The position numbers and the translations under genes are program-made. Shown piece by piece: positions 26,790 through 42,130 of a stretch of 64,000 bases of DNA. The notes under the pieces were generated by a model. It saw only the letters and a list, made by a program, of their open reading frames with translations, was not told the origin of the DNA and searched no databases. Source of the DNA: Hydractinia symbiolongicarpus (lineage: Eukaryota > Cnidaria > Hydrozoa > Anthoathecata > Hydractiniidae); NCBI RefSeq assembly GCF_029227915.1, contig NC_079881.1, forward strand, positions 29,613,501 through 29,677,500. The letters are read 5' to 3'. The stretch's first letter is position 1; each line of letters begins with the position of its first letter.

Positions 26790-29700
26790 TGAGGTAGCGC
26801 TTCATTTAAGAATTTAGATAAATAAGTCATTCTTAACTGTGGGACCAATTCTAGCCGTTATCGCGCGCTGAAGAAATAGCGACAGTTTCAAAAACTACAT
26901 TTCATTGACTTTCTAAGGATATCAATCCGTTTGAGTAACAACGGTTGAGTCACATATTCGTACCAACATGTATTTCGTGATATTTTTTTCGGTACTGCTA
27001 GGTTTGTATGGCTTTTAACAGTGAAACGATCGACTGTGGCACTTAATTGAACTGATTATGGACTGTGACCTTATAAATGTTAAAGTGAGACAATTGGACT
27101 CCAAGAAATAACATTCTTCCTAATTTGACATGATTGCCGAAACTCAGCGATTACGCTGGGTGCTGTGGCAGCGCTTCAATTAAAAATTTAGATAAAAAAG
27201 TCATTCTTTACTGTGGGGCCAATCTTAGCCGTTATTGCGCGTTGAAGAATTAGTGACAGTTTCAAAAACTGCATTTCATTGACTTTTTAACGGTGTCAGT
27301 TCTTTTGAGTTACAACGGTTGGGTCACCTATTCGTACCAACATGTGTTTAGCGATATTTTTCTGATACTACTAGGTTTCATCGCTTTTAACAATGAAACG
27401 ATGGACTGTGGGACTTAATTGAACTACCTTTGGACTGTGACCTGATAAATGTGATAAATGAGACAATTGGACTACAAGAAATACATTCTTCTTAATTTGA
27501 CGGGATTGCCGAAACTCAGCGATTAAACGGGGCGCTGTGGTACCGCTACATTTAAAAATTTAGATAAATAAGTCATTCTTTACTGTGGGACCAATCCTAG
27601 CCGTTATCGCGCGCTGAAGAATTATCGACAGTTTCAAAAACTACATTTTATTGACTTTCTAACGGTGTCAGTCCCTTTGAGTTACAACGGTTGGGTCACC
27701 TATTCGTACCAACATGTGTTAGCAATATTTTTCTGTTATTACTAGGTTGCATCGCTTTTAACAATGAAACGATTGACTGTGGGACTTAATTGAACTAACT
27801 TTGGCCTGTGACCTGATACATGTGATAAATGAGACAATTGGACTCTAACAAATAACATTCTTCTTAATTTGACGGGATTTCCGAAACTCAGCGATTACAC
27901 TGGGCGCTGCGGTAGCGCTTTAATTAAAAATTAAGATAAAAAAGTCATTCTTTACTGTGGGGCCAATCTTAGCCGTTATCGCGCGTTGAAGAATTAGTGA
28001 CAGTTTCAAAAACTGCATTTCATTGACTTTTTAACGGTGTCAGTCCTTTTGAGTTACAACGGTTGGGTCACCTATTCGTACCAACATGTGTTTACCGATA
28101 TTTTTCTGATACTACTATGTTGCATCGCTTTTAACAATGAAACGATTGACTGTGGGACTAAATTGAACAAACTTTGGACTATGACCTAATAAATGTGATA
28201 AATGAGAAAATTGGACTCTAAGAAATAACATTCTTCTCAATTTGACATGATTGCCGAAACTTAGCGGTTACACTGGGCGCTGTGGTAGCGCTTCATTTAA
28301 GAATTTAGATAAATAAGTCATGCTTTACTGTGGGACCAATCCTAGCCGTTATCGCGCGCTGAAGAAATAGCGACAGTTTCAAAAACTACATTTCATTGGC
28401 TTTCTAACAGTATCAATCCGTTTGAGTTACAACGGTTGAGTCACATATTCGTACCAACATGTATTCGTGCTATTTTCCGGTATTACTAGGTTGTATGGCT
28501 TTTACCAGTGAAACGATTGACTGTGGGACTTAATTGAACTGATTATGGATTGTGACCTTAAAAATGTTGTTAGTGAGACAAGCGGACTCGAAGAAATAAC
28601 ATTCCTTTTAATTTGACATGATTGCCGGAACTCAGCGATTACATTGGGCACTGTGGTAGCGCTTCATTTAAGAATTTAGATAAATAAGTCATTCTTTACT
28701 GTGGGACCAATCCTAGCCGTTATCGCGTGCTGAAGAAATAGCGACAGTTTCAAAAGCTACATTTCATTGGCTTTCTAACAGTATCAATCCGTTTGAGTTA
28801 CAACGGTTGAGTCACATATTCGTACCAACATGTATTCGTGCTATTTACCAGTATTACTAGGTTGCATGGCTTTTACCAGTGAAACGATTGACTGTGGGAC
28901 TTAATTGAACTGATTATGGATTGTGACCTTAAAAATGTTATTAGTGAGACAAGCGGACTCCAAGAAATAACATTCCTTTCAATTTGACATGATTGCCGGA
29001 ACTCAGCGATTACACTGGGCGCTGTGGTAGCGCTTCATTTAAGAATTTAGATAAATAAGTCATTCTTAACTGTGGGACTAATTCTAGCCGTTATCGCGCG
29101 CTGAAGAAATAGCGACAGTTTCAAAAACTACATTTCATTGACTTTCTAAGAATATCAATCCGTTTGAGTAACAACGGTTTAGTCACATATTCGTACCAAT
29201 ATGTATATCGTGATATTTTTTTCGGTACTGCTAGGTTTGTATGGCTTTTAACAGTGAAACGATCGACTGTGGCACTTAATTGAACTGATTATGGACTGTG
29301 ACCTTATAAATGTTAAAGTGAGACAATTGGACTCCAAGAAATAACATTCTTCCTAATTTGACATGATTGCCGAAACTCAGCGATTACGCTGGGTGCTGTG
29401 GCAGCGCTTCAATTAAAAATTTAGATAAAAAAGTCATTCTTTACTGCGGGGCCAATCTTAGCCGTTATTGCGCGTTGACGAATTAGTGACAGTTTCAAAA
29501 ACTGCATTTCATTGACTTTTTAACGGTGTCAGTTTTTTTGAGTTACAACGGTTGGGTCACCTATTCGTACCAACATGTGTTTAGCGATATTTTTCTGATA
29601 CTACTAGGTTGCATCGCTTTTAACAATGAAACGATGGACTGTGGGACTTAATTGAACTACCTTTGGACTGTGACCTGATAAATGTGATAAATGAGACAAT

Positions 29701-32620
29701 TGGACTACAAGAAATACATTCTTCTTAATTTGACGGGATTGCCGAAACTCAGCGATTAAACGGGGCGCTGTGGTACCGCTACATTTAAAAATTTAGATAA
29801 ATAAGTCATTCTTTACTGTGGGACCAATCCTAGCCGTTATCGCGCGCTGAAGAATTATCGACAGTTTCAAAAACTACATTTCATTGACTTTCTAACGGTG
29901 TCAGTCCCTTTGAGTTACAACGGTTGGGTCACCTATTCGTACCAACATGTGTTAGCAATATTTTTCTGTTATTACTAGGTTGCATCGCTTTTAACAATGA
30001 AACGATTGACTGTGGGACTTAATTGAACTAACTTTGGCCTGTGACCTGATACATGTGATAAATGAGACAATTGGACTCTAAGAAATAACATTCTTCTTAA
30101 TTTGACGGGATTTCCGAAACTCAGCGATTACACTGGGCGCTGCGGTAGCGCTTTAATTAAAAATTAAGATAAAAAAGTCATTCTTTACTGTGGGACCAAT
30201 CTTAGCCGTTATCGCGCGTTGAAGAATTAGTGACAGTTTCAAAAACTGCATTTCATTGACTTTTTAACGGTGTCAGTCCTTTTGAGTTACAACGGTTGGG
30301 TCACCTATTCGTACCAACATGTGTTTAGCGATATTTTTCTGATACTACTAGGTTGCATCGCTTTTAACAATGAAACGATTGACTGTGGGACTAAATTGAA
30401 CAAACTTTGGACTATGACCTAATAAATGTGATAAATGAGAAAATTGGACTCTAAGAAATAACATTCTTCTCAATTTGACATGATTGCCGAAACTCAGCGG
30501 TTACACTGGGCGCTGTGGTAGCGCTTCATTTAAGAATTTAGATAAATAAGTCATGCTTTACTGTGGGACCAATCCTAGCCGTTATCGCGCGCTGAAGAAA
30601 TAGCGACAGTTTCAAAAACTACATTTCATTGGCTTTCTAACAGTATCAATCCGTTTGAGTTACAACGGTTGAGTCACATATTCGTACCAACATGTATTCG
30701 TGCTATTTTCCGGTATTACTAGGTTGTATGGCTTTTACCAGTGAAACGATTGACTGTGGGACTTAATTGAACTGATTATGGATTGTGACCTTAAAAATGT
30801 TGTTAGTGAGACAAGCGGACTCGAAGAAATAACATTCCTTTTAATTTGACATGATTGCCGGAACTCAGCGATTACATTGGGCACTGTGGTAGCGCTTCAT
30901 TTAAGAATTTAGATAAATAAGTCATTCTTTACTGTGGGACCAATCCTAGCCGTTATCGCGCGCTGAAGAAATAGCGACAGTTTCAAAAGCTACATTTCAT
31001 TGGCTTTCTAACAGTATCAATCCGTTTGAGTTACAACGGTTGAGTCACATATTCGTACCAACATGTATTCGTGCTATTTACCGGTATTACTAGGTTGCAT
31101 GGCTTTTACCACTGAAACGATTGACTGTGGGACTTAATTGAACTGATTATGGATTGTGACCTTAAAAATGTTATTAGTGAGACAAGCGGACTCCAAGAAA
31201 TAACATTCCTTTCAATTTGACATGATTGCCGGAACTCAGCGATTACACTGGGCGCTGTGGTAGCGCTTCATTTAAGAATTTAGATAAATAAGTCATTCTT
31301 AACTGTGGGACTAATTCTAGCCGTTATCGCGCGCTGAAGAAATAGCGACAGTTTCAAAAACTACATTTCATTGACTTTCTAAGAATATCAATCCGTTTGA
31401 GTAACAACGGTTTAGTCACATGTTCGTACCAATATGTATTTCGTGATATTTTTTTCGGTACTGCTAGGTTTGTATGGCTTTTAACAGTTAAACGATCGAC
31501 TGTGGCACTTAATTGAATTGATTATGGACTGTGACCTTATAAATGTTAAAGTGAGACAATTGGACTCCAAGAAATAACATTCTTCCTAATTTGACATGAT
31601 TGCCGAAACTCAGCGATTACGCTGGGTGCTGTGGCAGCGCTTCAATTAAAAATTTAGATAAAAAAGACATTCTTTACTGTGGGGCCAATCTTAGCCGTTA
31701 TTGCGCGTTGAAGAATTAGTGACAGTTTCAAAAACTGCATTTCATTGACTTTTTAACGGTGTCAGTCCTTTTGCGTTACAACGGTTGGGTCACCTATTCG
31801 TACCAACATGTGTTTAGCGATATTTTTCTGATACTACTAGGTTGCATCGCTTTTAACATTGAAACGATGGACTGTGGGACTTAATTGAACTACCTTTGGA
31901 CTGTGACCTGATAAATGTGATAAATGAGACAATTGGACTACAAGAAATACATTCTTCTTAATTTGACGGGATTGCCGGAACTCAGCGAATACACGGGGCG
32001 CTGTGGTACCGCTACATTTAAAAATTTAGATAAATAAGTCATTCTTTACTGTGGGACCAATCCTAGCCGTTATCGCGCGCTGAAGAATTATCGACAGTTT
32101 CAAAAACTACATTTCATTGACTTTCTAACGGTGTCAGTCCGTTTGAGTTACAACGGTTGGGTCACCTGTTCGTACCAACATGTGTTAGCAATTTTTTTCT
32201 GTTATTACTAGGTTGCATAGCTTTTAACAATGAAACGATTGACTGTGGGACTTAATTGAACTAACTTTGGTCTGTGACCTGATATATGTGATAAATGAGA
32301 CAATTGGACTCTAAGAAATAACATTCTTCTTAATTTGACGGGATTTCCGAAACTCAGCGATTACACTGGGCGCTGCGGTAGCGCTTTAATTAAAAAATAA
32401 AGATAAAAAAGTCATTCTTTACTGTGGGGCCAATCTTAGCCGTTATCGCGCGTTGAAGAATTAGTGACAGTTTCAAAAACTGCATTTCATTGACTTTTTA
32501 ACGGTGTCAGTCCTTTTGAGTTACAACGGTTGGGTCACCTATTCGTACCAACATGTGTTTAGCGATATTTTTCTGATACTACTAGGTTGCATCGCTTTTA
32601 ACAATGAAACGATGGACTGT
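26790..32620 (+). repeat. Six-monomer higher-order repeat, 2,233-bp period, about 2.6 copies
   Basis: The rare variant GTGGTACCGCTACATTT occurs at 27,538, 29,771 and 32,004, exactly 2,233 bp apart. The junction GGGACTAAATTGAACAAAC occurs at 28,154 and 30,387, again 2,233 bp apart. Copies run about 26,790-29,022 and 29,023-31,255, with a third partial copy to about 32,600. Within each copy the two monomer subtypes follow in the same order. Later rearrangement scrambles the third copy. Confidence 0.8.
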
Positions 32621-33380
32621 GGGACTTAATTGAACTACCTTTGGACTGTGACCTGATAAATGTGATAAATGAGACAATTGGACTCCAAGAAATACATTCT
32701 TCTTAATTTGACGGGATTGCCGGAACTCAGCGATTACACGGGGCGCTGTGGTACCGCTACATTTAAAAATTTAGATAAATAAGTCATTCTTTACTGTGGG
32801 ACCAATCCTAGCCGTTGTCGCGCGCTGAAGAATTATCGACAGTTTCAAAAACTACATTTCATTGACTTTCTAACGGTGTCAGTCCATTTGAGTTACAACG
32901 GTTGGGTCACCTCTTCGTACCAACATGTGTTAGCAATATTTTTCTGTTATTACTAGGTTGCATCGCTTTTAACAATGAAACGATTGACTGTGGGACTTAA
33001 TTGAACTAACTTTGGACAGTGACCTGATAAATGTGATAAATGAGACAATTTGACTCCAAGAAATAACATTCTTCTTAATTTGACATGATTGCCGAAACTC
33101 AGCGATTACACTGGGCGCTGTGGTAGCGCTTCATTTAAAAGTTTTGGTAAATAAGTCATTCTTTACTGTGGGACCAATCCTAGCCGTTATCCCGCGCTGA
33201 AGAAATAGCGACAGTTTCAAAAACTACATTTCATTGACTTTCCAACGGTATCAATCCACTTCAGTTACAACGGTTGGGTCACCTATTCGTACCAACATGT
33301 ATTTAACGATATTTTTCTGTTATTACTAGGTTACATCGCTTTTAACAATGAAGCGATTGACTGTGGGACTTAATTGAACT
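31118..33380 (+). repeat. Satellite block duplicated at 34,472-36,734 (offset 3,354 bp)
   Basis: A six-monomer segment recurs nine monomers downstream. Rare shared variants are CCTTTTGCGTTACAACGG at 31,768 and 35,122, and GCGCTTTAATTAAAAAATAA at 32,381 and 35,735. It overlaps the 1,118-bp tandem duplication at 32,381, so these events were nested. The boundaries are approximate. Confidence 0.7.
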
Positions 33381-34600
33381 GATTATGGATTGTGACCTTA
33401 AAAATGTTATTAGTGAGACAAGCGGACTCCAAGAAATAACATTCCTTTCAATTTGACATGATTGCCGGAACTCAGCGATTACACGGGGCGCTGTGGTAGC
33501 GCTTTAATTAAAAAATAAAGATAAAAAAGTCATTCTTTACTGTGGGGCCAATCTTAGCCGTTATCGCGCGTTGAAGAATTAGTGACAGTTTCAAAAACTG
33601 CATTTCATTGACTTTTTAACGGTGTCAGTCCTTTTGAGTTACAACGGTTGGGTCACCTATTCGTACCAACATGTGTTTAGCGATATTTTTCTGATACTAC
33701 TAGGTTGCATCGCTTTTAACAATGAAACGATGGACTGTGGGACTTAATTGAACTACCTTTGGACTGTGACCTGATAAATGTGATAAATGAGACAATTGGA
33801 CTCCAAGAAATACATTCTTCTTAATTTGACGGGATTGCCGGAACTCAGCGATTACACGGGGCGCTGTGGTACCGCTACATTTAAAAATTTAGATAAATAA
33901 GTCATTCTTTACTGTGGGACCAATCCTAGCCGTTGTCGCGCGCTGAAGAATTATCGACAGTTTCAAAAACTACATTTCATTGACTTTCTAACGGTGTCAG
34001 TCCATTTGAGTTACAACGGTTGGGTCACCTCTTCGTACCAACATGTGTTAGCAATATTTTTCTGTTATTACTAGGTTGCATCGCTTTTAACAATGAAACG
34101 ATTGACTGTGGGACTTAATTGAACTAACTTTGGACAGTGACCTGATAAATGTGATAAATGAGACAATTTGACTCCAAGAAATAACATTCTTCTTAATTTG
34201 ACATGATTGCCGAAACTCAGCGATTACACTGGGCGCTGTGGTAGCGCTTCATTTAAAAGTTTTGGTAAATAAGTCATTCTTTACTGTGGGACCAATCCTA
34301 GCCGTTATCGCGCGCTGAAGAAATAGCGACAGTTTCAAAAACTACATTTCATTGACTTTCCAACGGTATCAATCCACTTCAGTTACAACGGTTGGGTCAC
34401 CTATTCGTACCAACATGTATTTAACGATATTTTTCTGTTATTACTAGGTTACATCGCTTTTAACAATGAAGCGATTGACTGTGGGACTTAATTGAACTGA
34501 TTATGGATTGTGACCTTAAAAATGTTATTAGTGAGACAAGCGGACTCCAAGAAATAACATTCCTTTCAATTTGACATGATTGCCGGAACTCAGCGATTAC
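32381..34600 (+). repeat. Tandem duplication of a satellite trimer (1,118-bp period)
   Basis: The stretch from 32,381 recurs from 33,499. The two copies are nearly identical, with CCCGCGCTG near 33,191 against CGCGCGCTG near 34,309 among the few differences. The copy junction near 33,490 is a hybrid monomer in which GATTACACGGGGCGCTGTGG leads into GCGCTTTAATT, the kind of chimera unequal crossing-over leaves. Confidence 0.75.
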
Positions 34601-36734
34601 ACTGGGCGCTGTGGTAGCGCTTCATTTAAGAATTTAGATAAATAAGTCATTCTTAACTGTGGGACTAATTCTAGCCGTTATCGCGCGCTGAAGAAATAGC
34701 GACAGTTTCAAAAACTACATTTCATTGACTTTCTAAGAATATCAATCCGTTTGAGTAACAACGGTTTAGTCACATGTTCGTACCAATATGTATTTCGTGA
34801 TATTTTTTTCGGTACTGCTAGGTTTGTATGGCTTTTAACAGTTAAACGATCGACTGTGGCACTTAATTGAATTGATTATGGACTGTGACCTTATAAATGT
34901 TAAAGTGAGACAATTGGACTCCAAGAAATAACATTCTTCCTAATTTGACATGATTGCCGAAACTCAGCGATTACGCTGGGTGCTGTGGCAGCGCTTCAAT
35001 TAAAAATTTAGATAAAAAAGACATTCTTTACTGTGGGGCCAATCTTAGCCGTTATTGCGCGTTGAAGAATTAGTGACAGTTTCAAAAACTGCATTTCATT
35101 GACTTTTTAACGGTGTCAGTCCTTTTGCGTTACAACGGTTGGGTCACCTATTCGTACCAACATGTGTTTAGCGATATTTTTCTGATACTACTAGGTTGCA
35201 TCGCTTTTAACATTGAAACGATGGACTGTGGGACTTAATTGAACTACCTTTGGACTGTGACCTGATAAATGTGATAAATGAGACAATTGGACTACAATAA
35301 AAACATTCTTCTTAATTTGACGGGATTGCCGGAACTCAGCGATTACACGGGGCGCTGTGGTACCGCTATATTTAAAAATTTAGATAAATAAGTCATTCTT
35401 TACTGTGGGACCAATCCTAGCCGTTATCGCGCGCTGAAGAATTATCGACAGTTTCAAAAACTACATTTCATTGACTTTCTAACGGTGTCAGTCCGTTTGA
35501 GTTACAACGGTTGGGTCACCTATTCGTACCAACATGTGTTAGCAATTTTTTTCTGTTATTACTAGGTTGCATAGCTTTTAACAATGAAACGATTGACTGT
35601 GGGACTTAATTGAACTAACTTTGGTCTGTGACCTGATATATGTGATAAATGAGACAATTGGACTCTAAGAAATAACATTCTTCTTAATTTGACGGGATTT
35701 CCGAAACTCAGCGATTACACTGGGCGCTGCGGTAGCGCTTTAATTAAAAAATAAAGATAAAAAAGTCATTCTTTACTGTGGGGCCAATCTTAGCCGTTAT
35801 CGCGCGTTGAAGAATTAGTGACAGTTTCAAAAACTGCATTTCATTGACTTTTTAACGGTGTCAGTCCTTTTGAGTTACAACGGTTGGGTCACCTATTCGT
35901 ACCAACATGTGTTTAGCGATATTTTTCTGATACTACTAGGTTGCATCGCTTTTAACAATGAAACGATGGACTGTGGGACTTAATTGAACTACCTTTGGAC
36001 TGTGACCTGATAAATGTGATAAATGAGACAATTGGACTCCAAGAAATACATTCTTCTTAATTTGACGGGATTGCCGGAACTCAGCGATTACACGGGGCGC
36101 TGTGGTACCGCTACATTTAAAAATTTAGATAAATAAGTCATTCTTTACTGTGGGACCAATCCTAGCCGTTGTCGCGCGCTGAAGAATTATCGACAGTTTC
36201 AAAAACTACATTTCATTGACTTTCTAACGGTGTCAGTCCGTTTGAGTTACAACGGTTGGGTCACCTCTTCGTACCAACATGTGTTAGCAATATTTTTCTG
36301 TTATTACTAGGTTGCATCGCTTTTAACAATGAAACGATTGACTGTGGGACTTAATTGAACTAACTTTGGACAGTGACCTGATAAATGTGATAAATGAGAC
36401 AATTTGACTCCAAGAAATAACATTCTTCTTAATTTGACATGATTGCCGAAACTCAGCGATTACACTGGGCGCTGTGGTAGCGCTTCATTTAAAAGTTTTG
36501 GTAAATAAGTCATTCTTTACTGTGGGACCAATCCTAGCCGTTATCGCGCGCTGAAGAAATAGCGACAGTTTCAAAAACTACATTTCATTGACTTTCCAAC
36601 GGTATCAATCCACTTCAGTTACAACGGTTGGGTCACCTATTCGTACCAACATGTATTTAACGATATTTTTCTGTTATTACTAGGTTACATCGCTTTTAAC
36701 AATGAAGCGATTGACTGTGGGACTTAATTGAACT
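34472..36734 (+). repeat. Satellite block, copy 2 of the 3,354-bp offset duplication
   Basis: This is the partner of 31,118-33,380. At 35,296 it has ACAATAAAAACATTC where the other copy has ACAAGAAATACATTC, one of few private differences. It ends near 36,734, where GAACTAACTTTGG replaces GAACTGATTATGG. Confidence 0.7.
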
Positions 36735-36977
36735 AACTTTGGACTATGACCTGATATATGTGATAAATGAGACAATTGCACTCTAAGAAATAACATTCTT
36801 CTTAATTTGACGGGATTTCCGAAACTCAGCGATTACACTGGGCGCTGTGGTAGCGCTTCATTTAAGAATTTAGATAAATAAGTCATGCTTTACTGTGGGA
36901 CCAATCCTAGCCGTTATTGCACGCTGAAGAAATAGCGACAGTTTCAAAAACTACATTTCATTGGCTTTCTAATAGTA

Positions 36978-39197
36978 TCAGTCCGTTTAAGTTACAACGG
37001 TTGAGTCACATATTCGTACCAACATGTATTTCGTGCTATTTTCCGGTAATACTAGGTTGTATGGCTTTTACCAGTGAAACAATTGACTGTGGGACTTAAT
37101 TGAACTGATTATGAACTGTGACCTTAAAAATGTTATAAGTGAGACAAGTGGACTCCAAGAAATATCATTCTTCTTAGATTGAAATGATTGCCGAAATTTA
37201 GCGATTGCGCTGGCCGCTGTGGTAGCGCTTCAGTTAAAAATTTAGATAAATAAGTCATTTTTTAATGTGGGACCAATCCTAGCCGTTATCGGGCGCTGAA
37301 GAAAGAGCGACTGTTTCAGAAACTACATTTCATTGACTTTCTAACGGTATCAATCCACTTCAGTTACAATGTTTGCGTCACATATTCGTACCAACATGTG
37401 TTTAGCGATATTTTTCTGATACTACTAGGTTGCATCGCTTTTAACAATGAAACGATGGACTGTGGGACTTAATTGAACTACCTTTGGACTGTGACCTGAT
37501 AAATGTGATAAATGAGACAATTGGACTCCAAGAAATACATTCTTCTTAATTTGACGGGATTGCCGGAACTCAGCGATTACACGGGGCGCTGTGGTACCGC
37601 TACATTTAAAAATTTAGATAAATAAGTCATTCTTTACTGTGGGACCAATCCTAGCCGTTGTCGCGCGCTGAAAAATTATCGACAGTTTCAAAAACTACAT
37701 TTCATTGACTTTCTAACGGTGTCAATCCGTTTGAGTTACAACGGTTGGGTCACCTATTCGTACCAACATGTATTTAACGATATTTTTCTGTTATTACTAG
37801 GTTGCATCGCTTTTAACAATGAAACGATTGACTGTGGGACTAAATTGAACAAACTTTGGACTATGACCTAATAAATGTGATAAATGAGAAAATTGGACTC
37901 TAAGAAATAACATTCTTCTCAATTTGACATGATTGCCGAAACTCAGCGGTTACACTGGGCGCTGTGGTAGCGCTTCATTTAAGAATTTAGATAAATAAGT
38001 CATGCTTTACTGTGGGACCAATCCTAGCCGTTATCGCGCACTGAAGAAATAGCGACAGTTTCAAAAACTACATTTTATTGTCTTTCTAACAATGTCAGTC
38101 CGTTTAAGTTACAACGGTTGAGTCACATATTCGTACCAACATGTATTTCGTGCTATTTTCCGGTAATACTAGGTTGTATGGCTTTTACCAGTGAAACAAT
38201 TGACTGTGGGACTTAATTGAACTGATTATGAACTGTGACCTTAAAAATGTTATAAGTGAGACAAGTGGACTCCAAGAAATATCATTCTTCTTAGATTGAA
38301 ATGATTGCCGAAATTTAGCGATTGCACTGGACGCTGTGGTAGCGCTTCAGTTAAAAATTTAGATAAATAAGTCATTCTTTACTGTGGGACCAATCCTAGC
38401 CGTTATCGGGCGCTGAAGAAAGAGCGACTGTTTCAAAAACTACATTTCATTGACTTTCTAACGGTATCAATCCACTTCAGTTACAATGTTTGCGTCACAT
38501 ATTCGTACCAACATGTGTTTAGCGATATTTTTCTGATACTACTAGGTTGCATCGCTTTTAACAATGAAACGATGGACTGTCGGACTTAATTGAACTACCT
38601 TTGGACTGTGACCTGATAAATGTGATAAATGAGACAATTGGACCCCAAGAAATGCATTCTTCTTAATTTGACGGGATTGCCGGAACTCAGCGATTACACG
38701 GGGCGCTGTGGTACCGCTACATTTAAAAATTTAGATAAATAAGTCATTCTTTACTGTGGGACCAATCCTAGCCGTTGTCGCGCGCTGAAGAATTATCGAC
38801 AGTTTCAAAAACTACATTTCATTGACTTTCTAACGGTGTCAGTCCGTTTGAGTTACAACGGTTGGGTCACCTATTCGTACCAACATGTATTTAACGATAA
38901 TTTTCTGTTATTACTAGGTTGCATCGCTTTTAACAATGAAACGATTGACTGTGGGACTAAATTGAACAAACTTTGGACTATGACCTAATAAATGTGATAA
39001 ATGAGAAAATTGGACTCTAAGAAATAACATTCTTCTCAATTTGACATGATTGCCGAAACTCAGCGGTTACACTGGGCGCTGTGGTAGCGCTTCATTTAAG
39101 AATTTAGACAAAATAAGTCATGCTTTACTGTGGGACCAATCCTAGCCGTTATCGCGCGCTGAAGAAATAGCGACAGTTTCAAAAACTACATTTCATT
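36978..39197 (+). repeat. Tandem duplication of a satellite trimer (1,117-bp period)
   Basis: The stretch 36,978-38,094 recurs at 38,095-39,197. Both copies carry GCCGAAATTTAGCGATTGC (near 37,188 and 38,305) and GAAGAAAGAGCGACTGTTTC (near 37,300 and 38,417). A small region here (36,917-37,370) is also closely matched at 53,631-54,085, linking it to the long-range duplication. Confidence 0.7.
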
Positions 39198-42130
39198 GGC
39201 TTTCTAACAGTATTAATCCGTTTGAGTTACAACGGTTGGGTCACATTTTCGTACCAACATGTATTCGTGCTATTTTCCGGTATTACTAGGTTGTATGGCT
39301 TTTACCAGTGAAACGACTGACTGTGGGACTTAATTGAACTGATTATGGATTGTGACCTTAAAAATGTTGTTAGTGAGACAAGCGGACTCCAAGAAATAAC
39401 ATTCCTTTTAATTTGACATGATTGCCAGAACTCAGCGATTACATTGGGCACTGTAGTAGCGCTTCATTTAAGAATTTAGATAAATAAGTCATTCTTTACT
39501 GTGGGACCACTCCTAGCCGTTTTCGCTCGCTGAAGAAATAGCGACAGTTTCAAAAGCTACATTTCATTGGCTTTCTAACAGTATCAATCCGTTTGAGTTA
39601 CAACGGTTGAGTCACATATTCGTACCAACATGTATTCGTGCTATTTACCGGTATTACTAGGTTGTATGGCTTTTACCAGTGAAACGATTGACTGTGGGAC
39701 TTAATTGAACTGATTATGGATTGTGACCTTAAAAATGTTATTAGTGAGACAAGCGGACTCCAAGAAATAACATTCCTTTCAATTTGACATGATTGCCGGA
39801 ACTCAGCGATTACACTGGGCGCTGTGGTAGCGCTTCATTTAAGAATTTAGATAAATAAGTCATTCTTAACTGTGGGACTAATTCTAGCCGTTATCGCGCG
39901 CTGAAGAAATAGCGACAGTTTCAAAAACTACATTTCATTGACTTTCTAAGAATATCAATCCGTTTGAGTAACAACGGTTGAGTCACATATTCGTACCAAT
40001 ATGTACTTCGTGATATTTTTTTCGGTACTGCTAGGTTTGTATGGCTTTTAACCGTGAAACGATCGACTGTGGCACTTAATTGAACTGATTATGGACTGTG
40101 ACCTTATAAATGTTAAAGTGAGACAATTGGACTCCAAGAAATAACATTCTTCCTAATTTGACATGATTGCCGAAACTCAGCGATTACGCTGGGTGCTGTG
40201 GCAGCGCTTCAATTAAAAATTTAGATAAAAAAGACATTCTTTACTGTGGGGCCAATCTTAGCCGTTATTGCGCGTTGAAGAATTAGTGACAGTTTCAAAA
40301 ACTGCATTTCATTGACTTTTTAACGGTGTCAGTCCTTTTGAGTTACAACGGTTGGGTCACCTATTCGTACCAACATGTGTTTAGCGATATTTTTCTGATA
40401 CTACTAGGTTGCATCGCTTTTAACAATGAAACGATGGACTGTGGGACTTAATTGAACTACCTTTGGACTGTGACCTGATAAATGTGATAAATGAGACAAT
40501 TGGACTACAAGAAATACATTCTTCTTAATTTGACGGGATTGCCGGAACTCAGCGATTACACGGGGCGCTGTGGTACTGCTACATTTAAAAACTTAGATAA
40601 ATAAGTCATTCCTTACTGTGGGACCAATCCTAGCCGTTATCGCGCGCTGAAGAATTATCGACAGTTTCAAAAACTACATTTCATTGACTTTCTAACGGTG
40701 TCAGTCCGTTTGAGTTACAACGGTTGGGTCACCTATTCGTACCAACATGTGTTAGCAATATTTTTCTGTTATTACTAGTTTGCATAGCTTTTAACAATGA
40801 AACGATTGACTGTGGGACTTAATTGAACTAACTTTGGCCTGTGACCTGATATATGTGATAAATGAGACAATTGGACTCTAAGAAATAACATTCTTCTTAA
40901 TTTGACGGGATTTCCGAAACTCAGCGATTACACTGGGCGCTGCGGTAGCGCTTTAATTAAAAATTAAGATAAAAAAGTCATTCTTTACTGTGGGGCTAAT
41001 CTTAGCCGTTATCGCGCCTTGAAGAATTAGTGACAGTTTCAAAAACTGCATTTCATTGACTTTTTAACGGTGTCAGTCCTTTTGAGTTACAACGGTTGGG
41101 TCACCTATTCGTACCAACATGTGTTTAGCGATATTTTTCTGATACTACTAGGTTGCATCGCTTTTAACAATGAAACGATGGACTGTGGGACTTAATTGAA
41201 CTACCTTTGGACTGTGACCTGATAAATGTGATAAATGAGACAATTGGACTCCAAAAAATACATTCTTCTTAATTTGACGGGATTGCCGGAACTCAGCGAT
41301 TACACAGGGCGCTGTGGTACCGCTACATTTAAAAATTTAGATATATAAGTCATTCTTTACTGTGGGACCAATCCTAGCCGTTGTCGCGCGCTGAAGAATT
41401 ATCGACAGTTTCAAAAACTACATTTCATTGACTTTCTAACGGTGTCAGTCCGTTTGAGTTACAACGGCTGGGTCACCTATTCGTACCAACATGTGTTAGC
41501 AATATTTTTCTGTTATTACTAGGTTGCATCGCTTTTAACAATGAAACGATTGACTGTGGGACTTAATTGAACTTACTTTGGACAGTGACCTGATAAATGT
41601 GATAAATGAGACAATTTGACTCCAAGAAATAACATTCTTCTTAATTTGACATGATTGCCGAAACTCAGCGATTACACTGGGCGCTGTGGTAGCGCTTCAT
41701 TTAAAAGTTTAGGTAAATAAGTCATTCTTTACTGTGGGACCAATCCTAGCCGTTATCGCGCGCTGAAGAAATAGCGACAGTTTCAAAAACTACATTTCAT
41801 TGACTTTCCAACGGTATCAATCCACTTCAGTTACAACGGTTGGGTCACCTATTCGTACCAACATGTATTTAACGATATTTTTCTGTTATTACTAGGTTGC
41901 ATCGCTTTTAACAATGAAGCGATTGACTGTGGGACTTAATTGAACTAACTTTATACTATGACCTGATATATGTGATAAATGAGACAATTGCACTCTAAGA
42001 AATAACATTCTTCTTAATTTGACGGGATTTCCGAAACTCAGCGATTACACTGGGCGCTGTGGTAGCGCTTCATTTAAGAATTTAGATAAATAAGTCATTC
42101 TTTACTGTGGTACCAATCCTAGCCGTTATT
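39197..42130 (+). repeat. Long-range duplicated satellite segment, copy 1 (partner 51,443-53,630)
   Basis: GAAACGACTGACTG at 39,310 matches 51,556, and GTGGTACTGCTACATTT near 40,570 matches 52,816, both at an offset of 12,246 bp. From about 41,541 the match continues at an offset of 11,502 bp, so two monomers (744 bp) present here are absent from the partner. TACTGTGGTACCAATCC near 42,105 still pairs with TACTGTCGTACCAGTCC near 53,607. Confidence 0.7.
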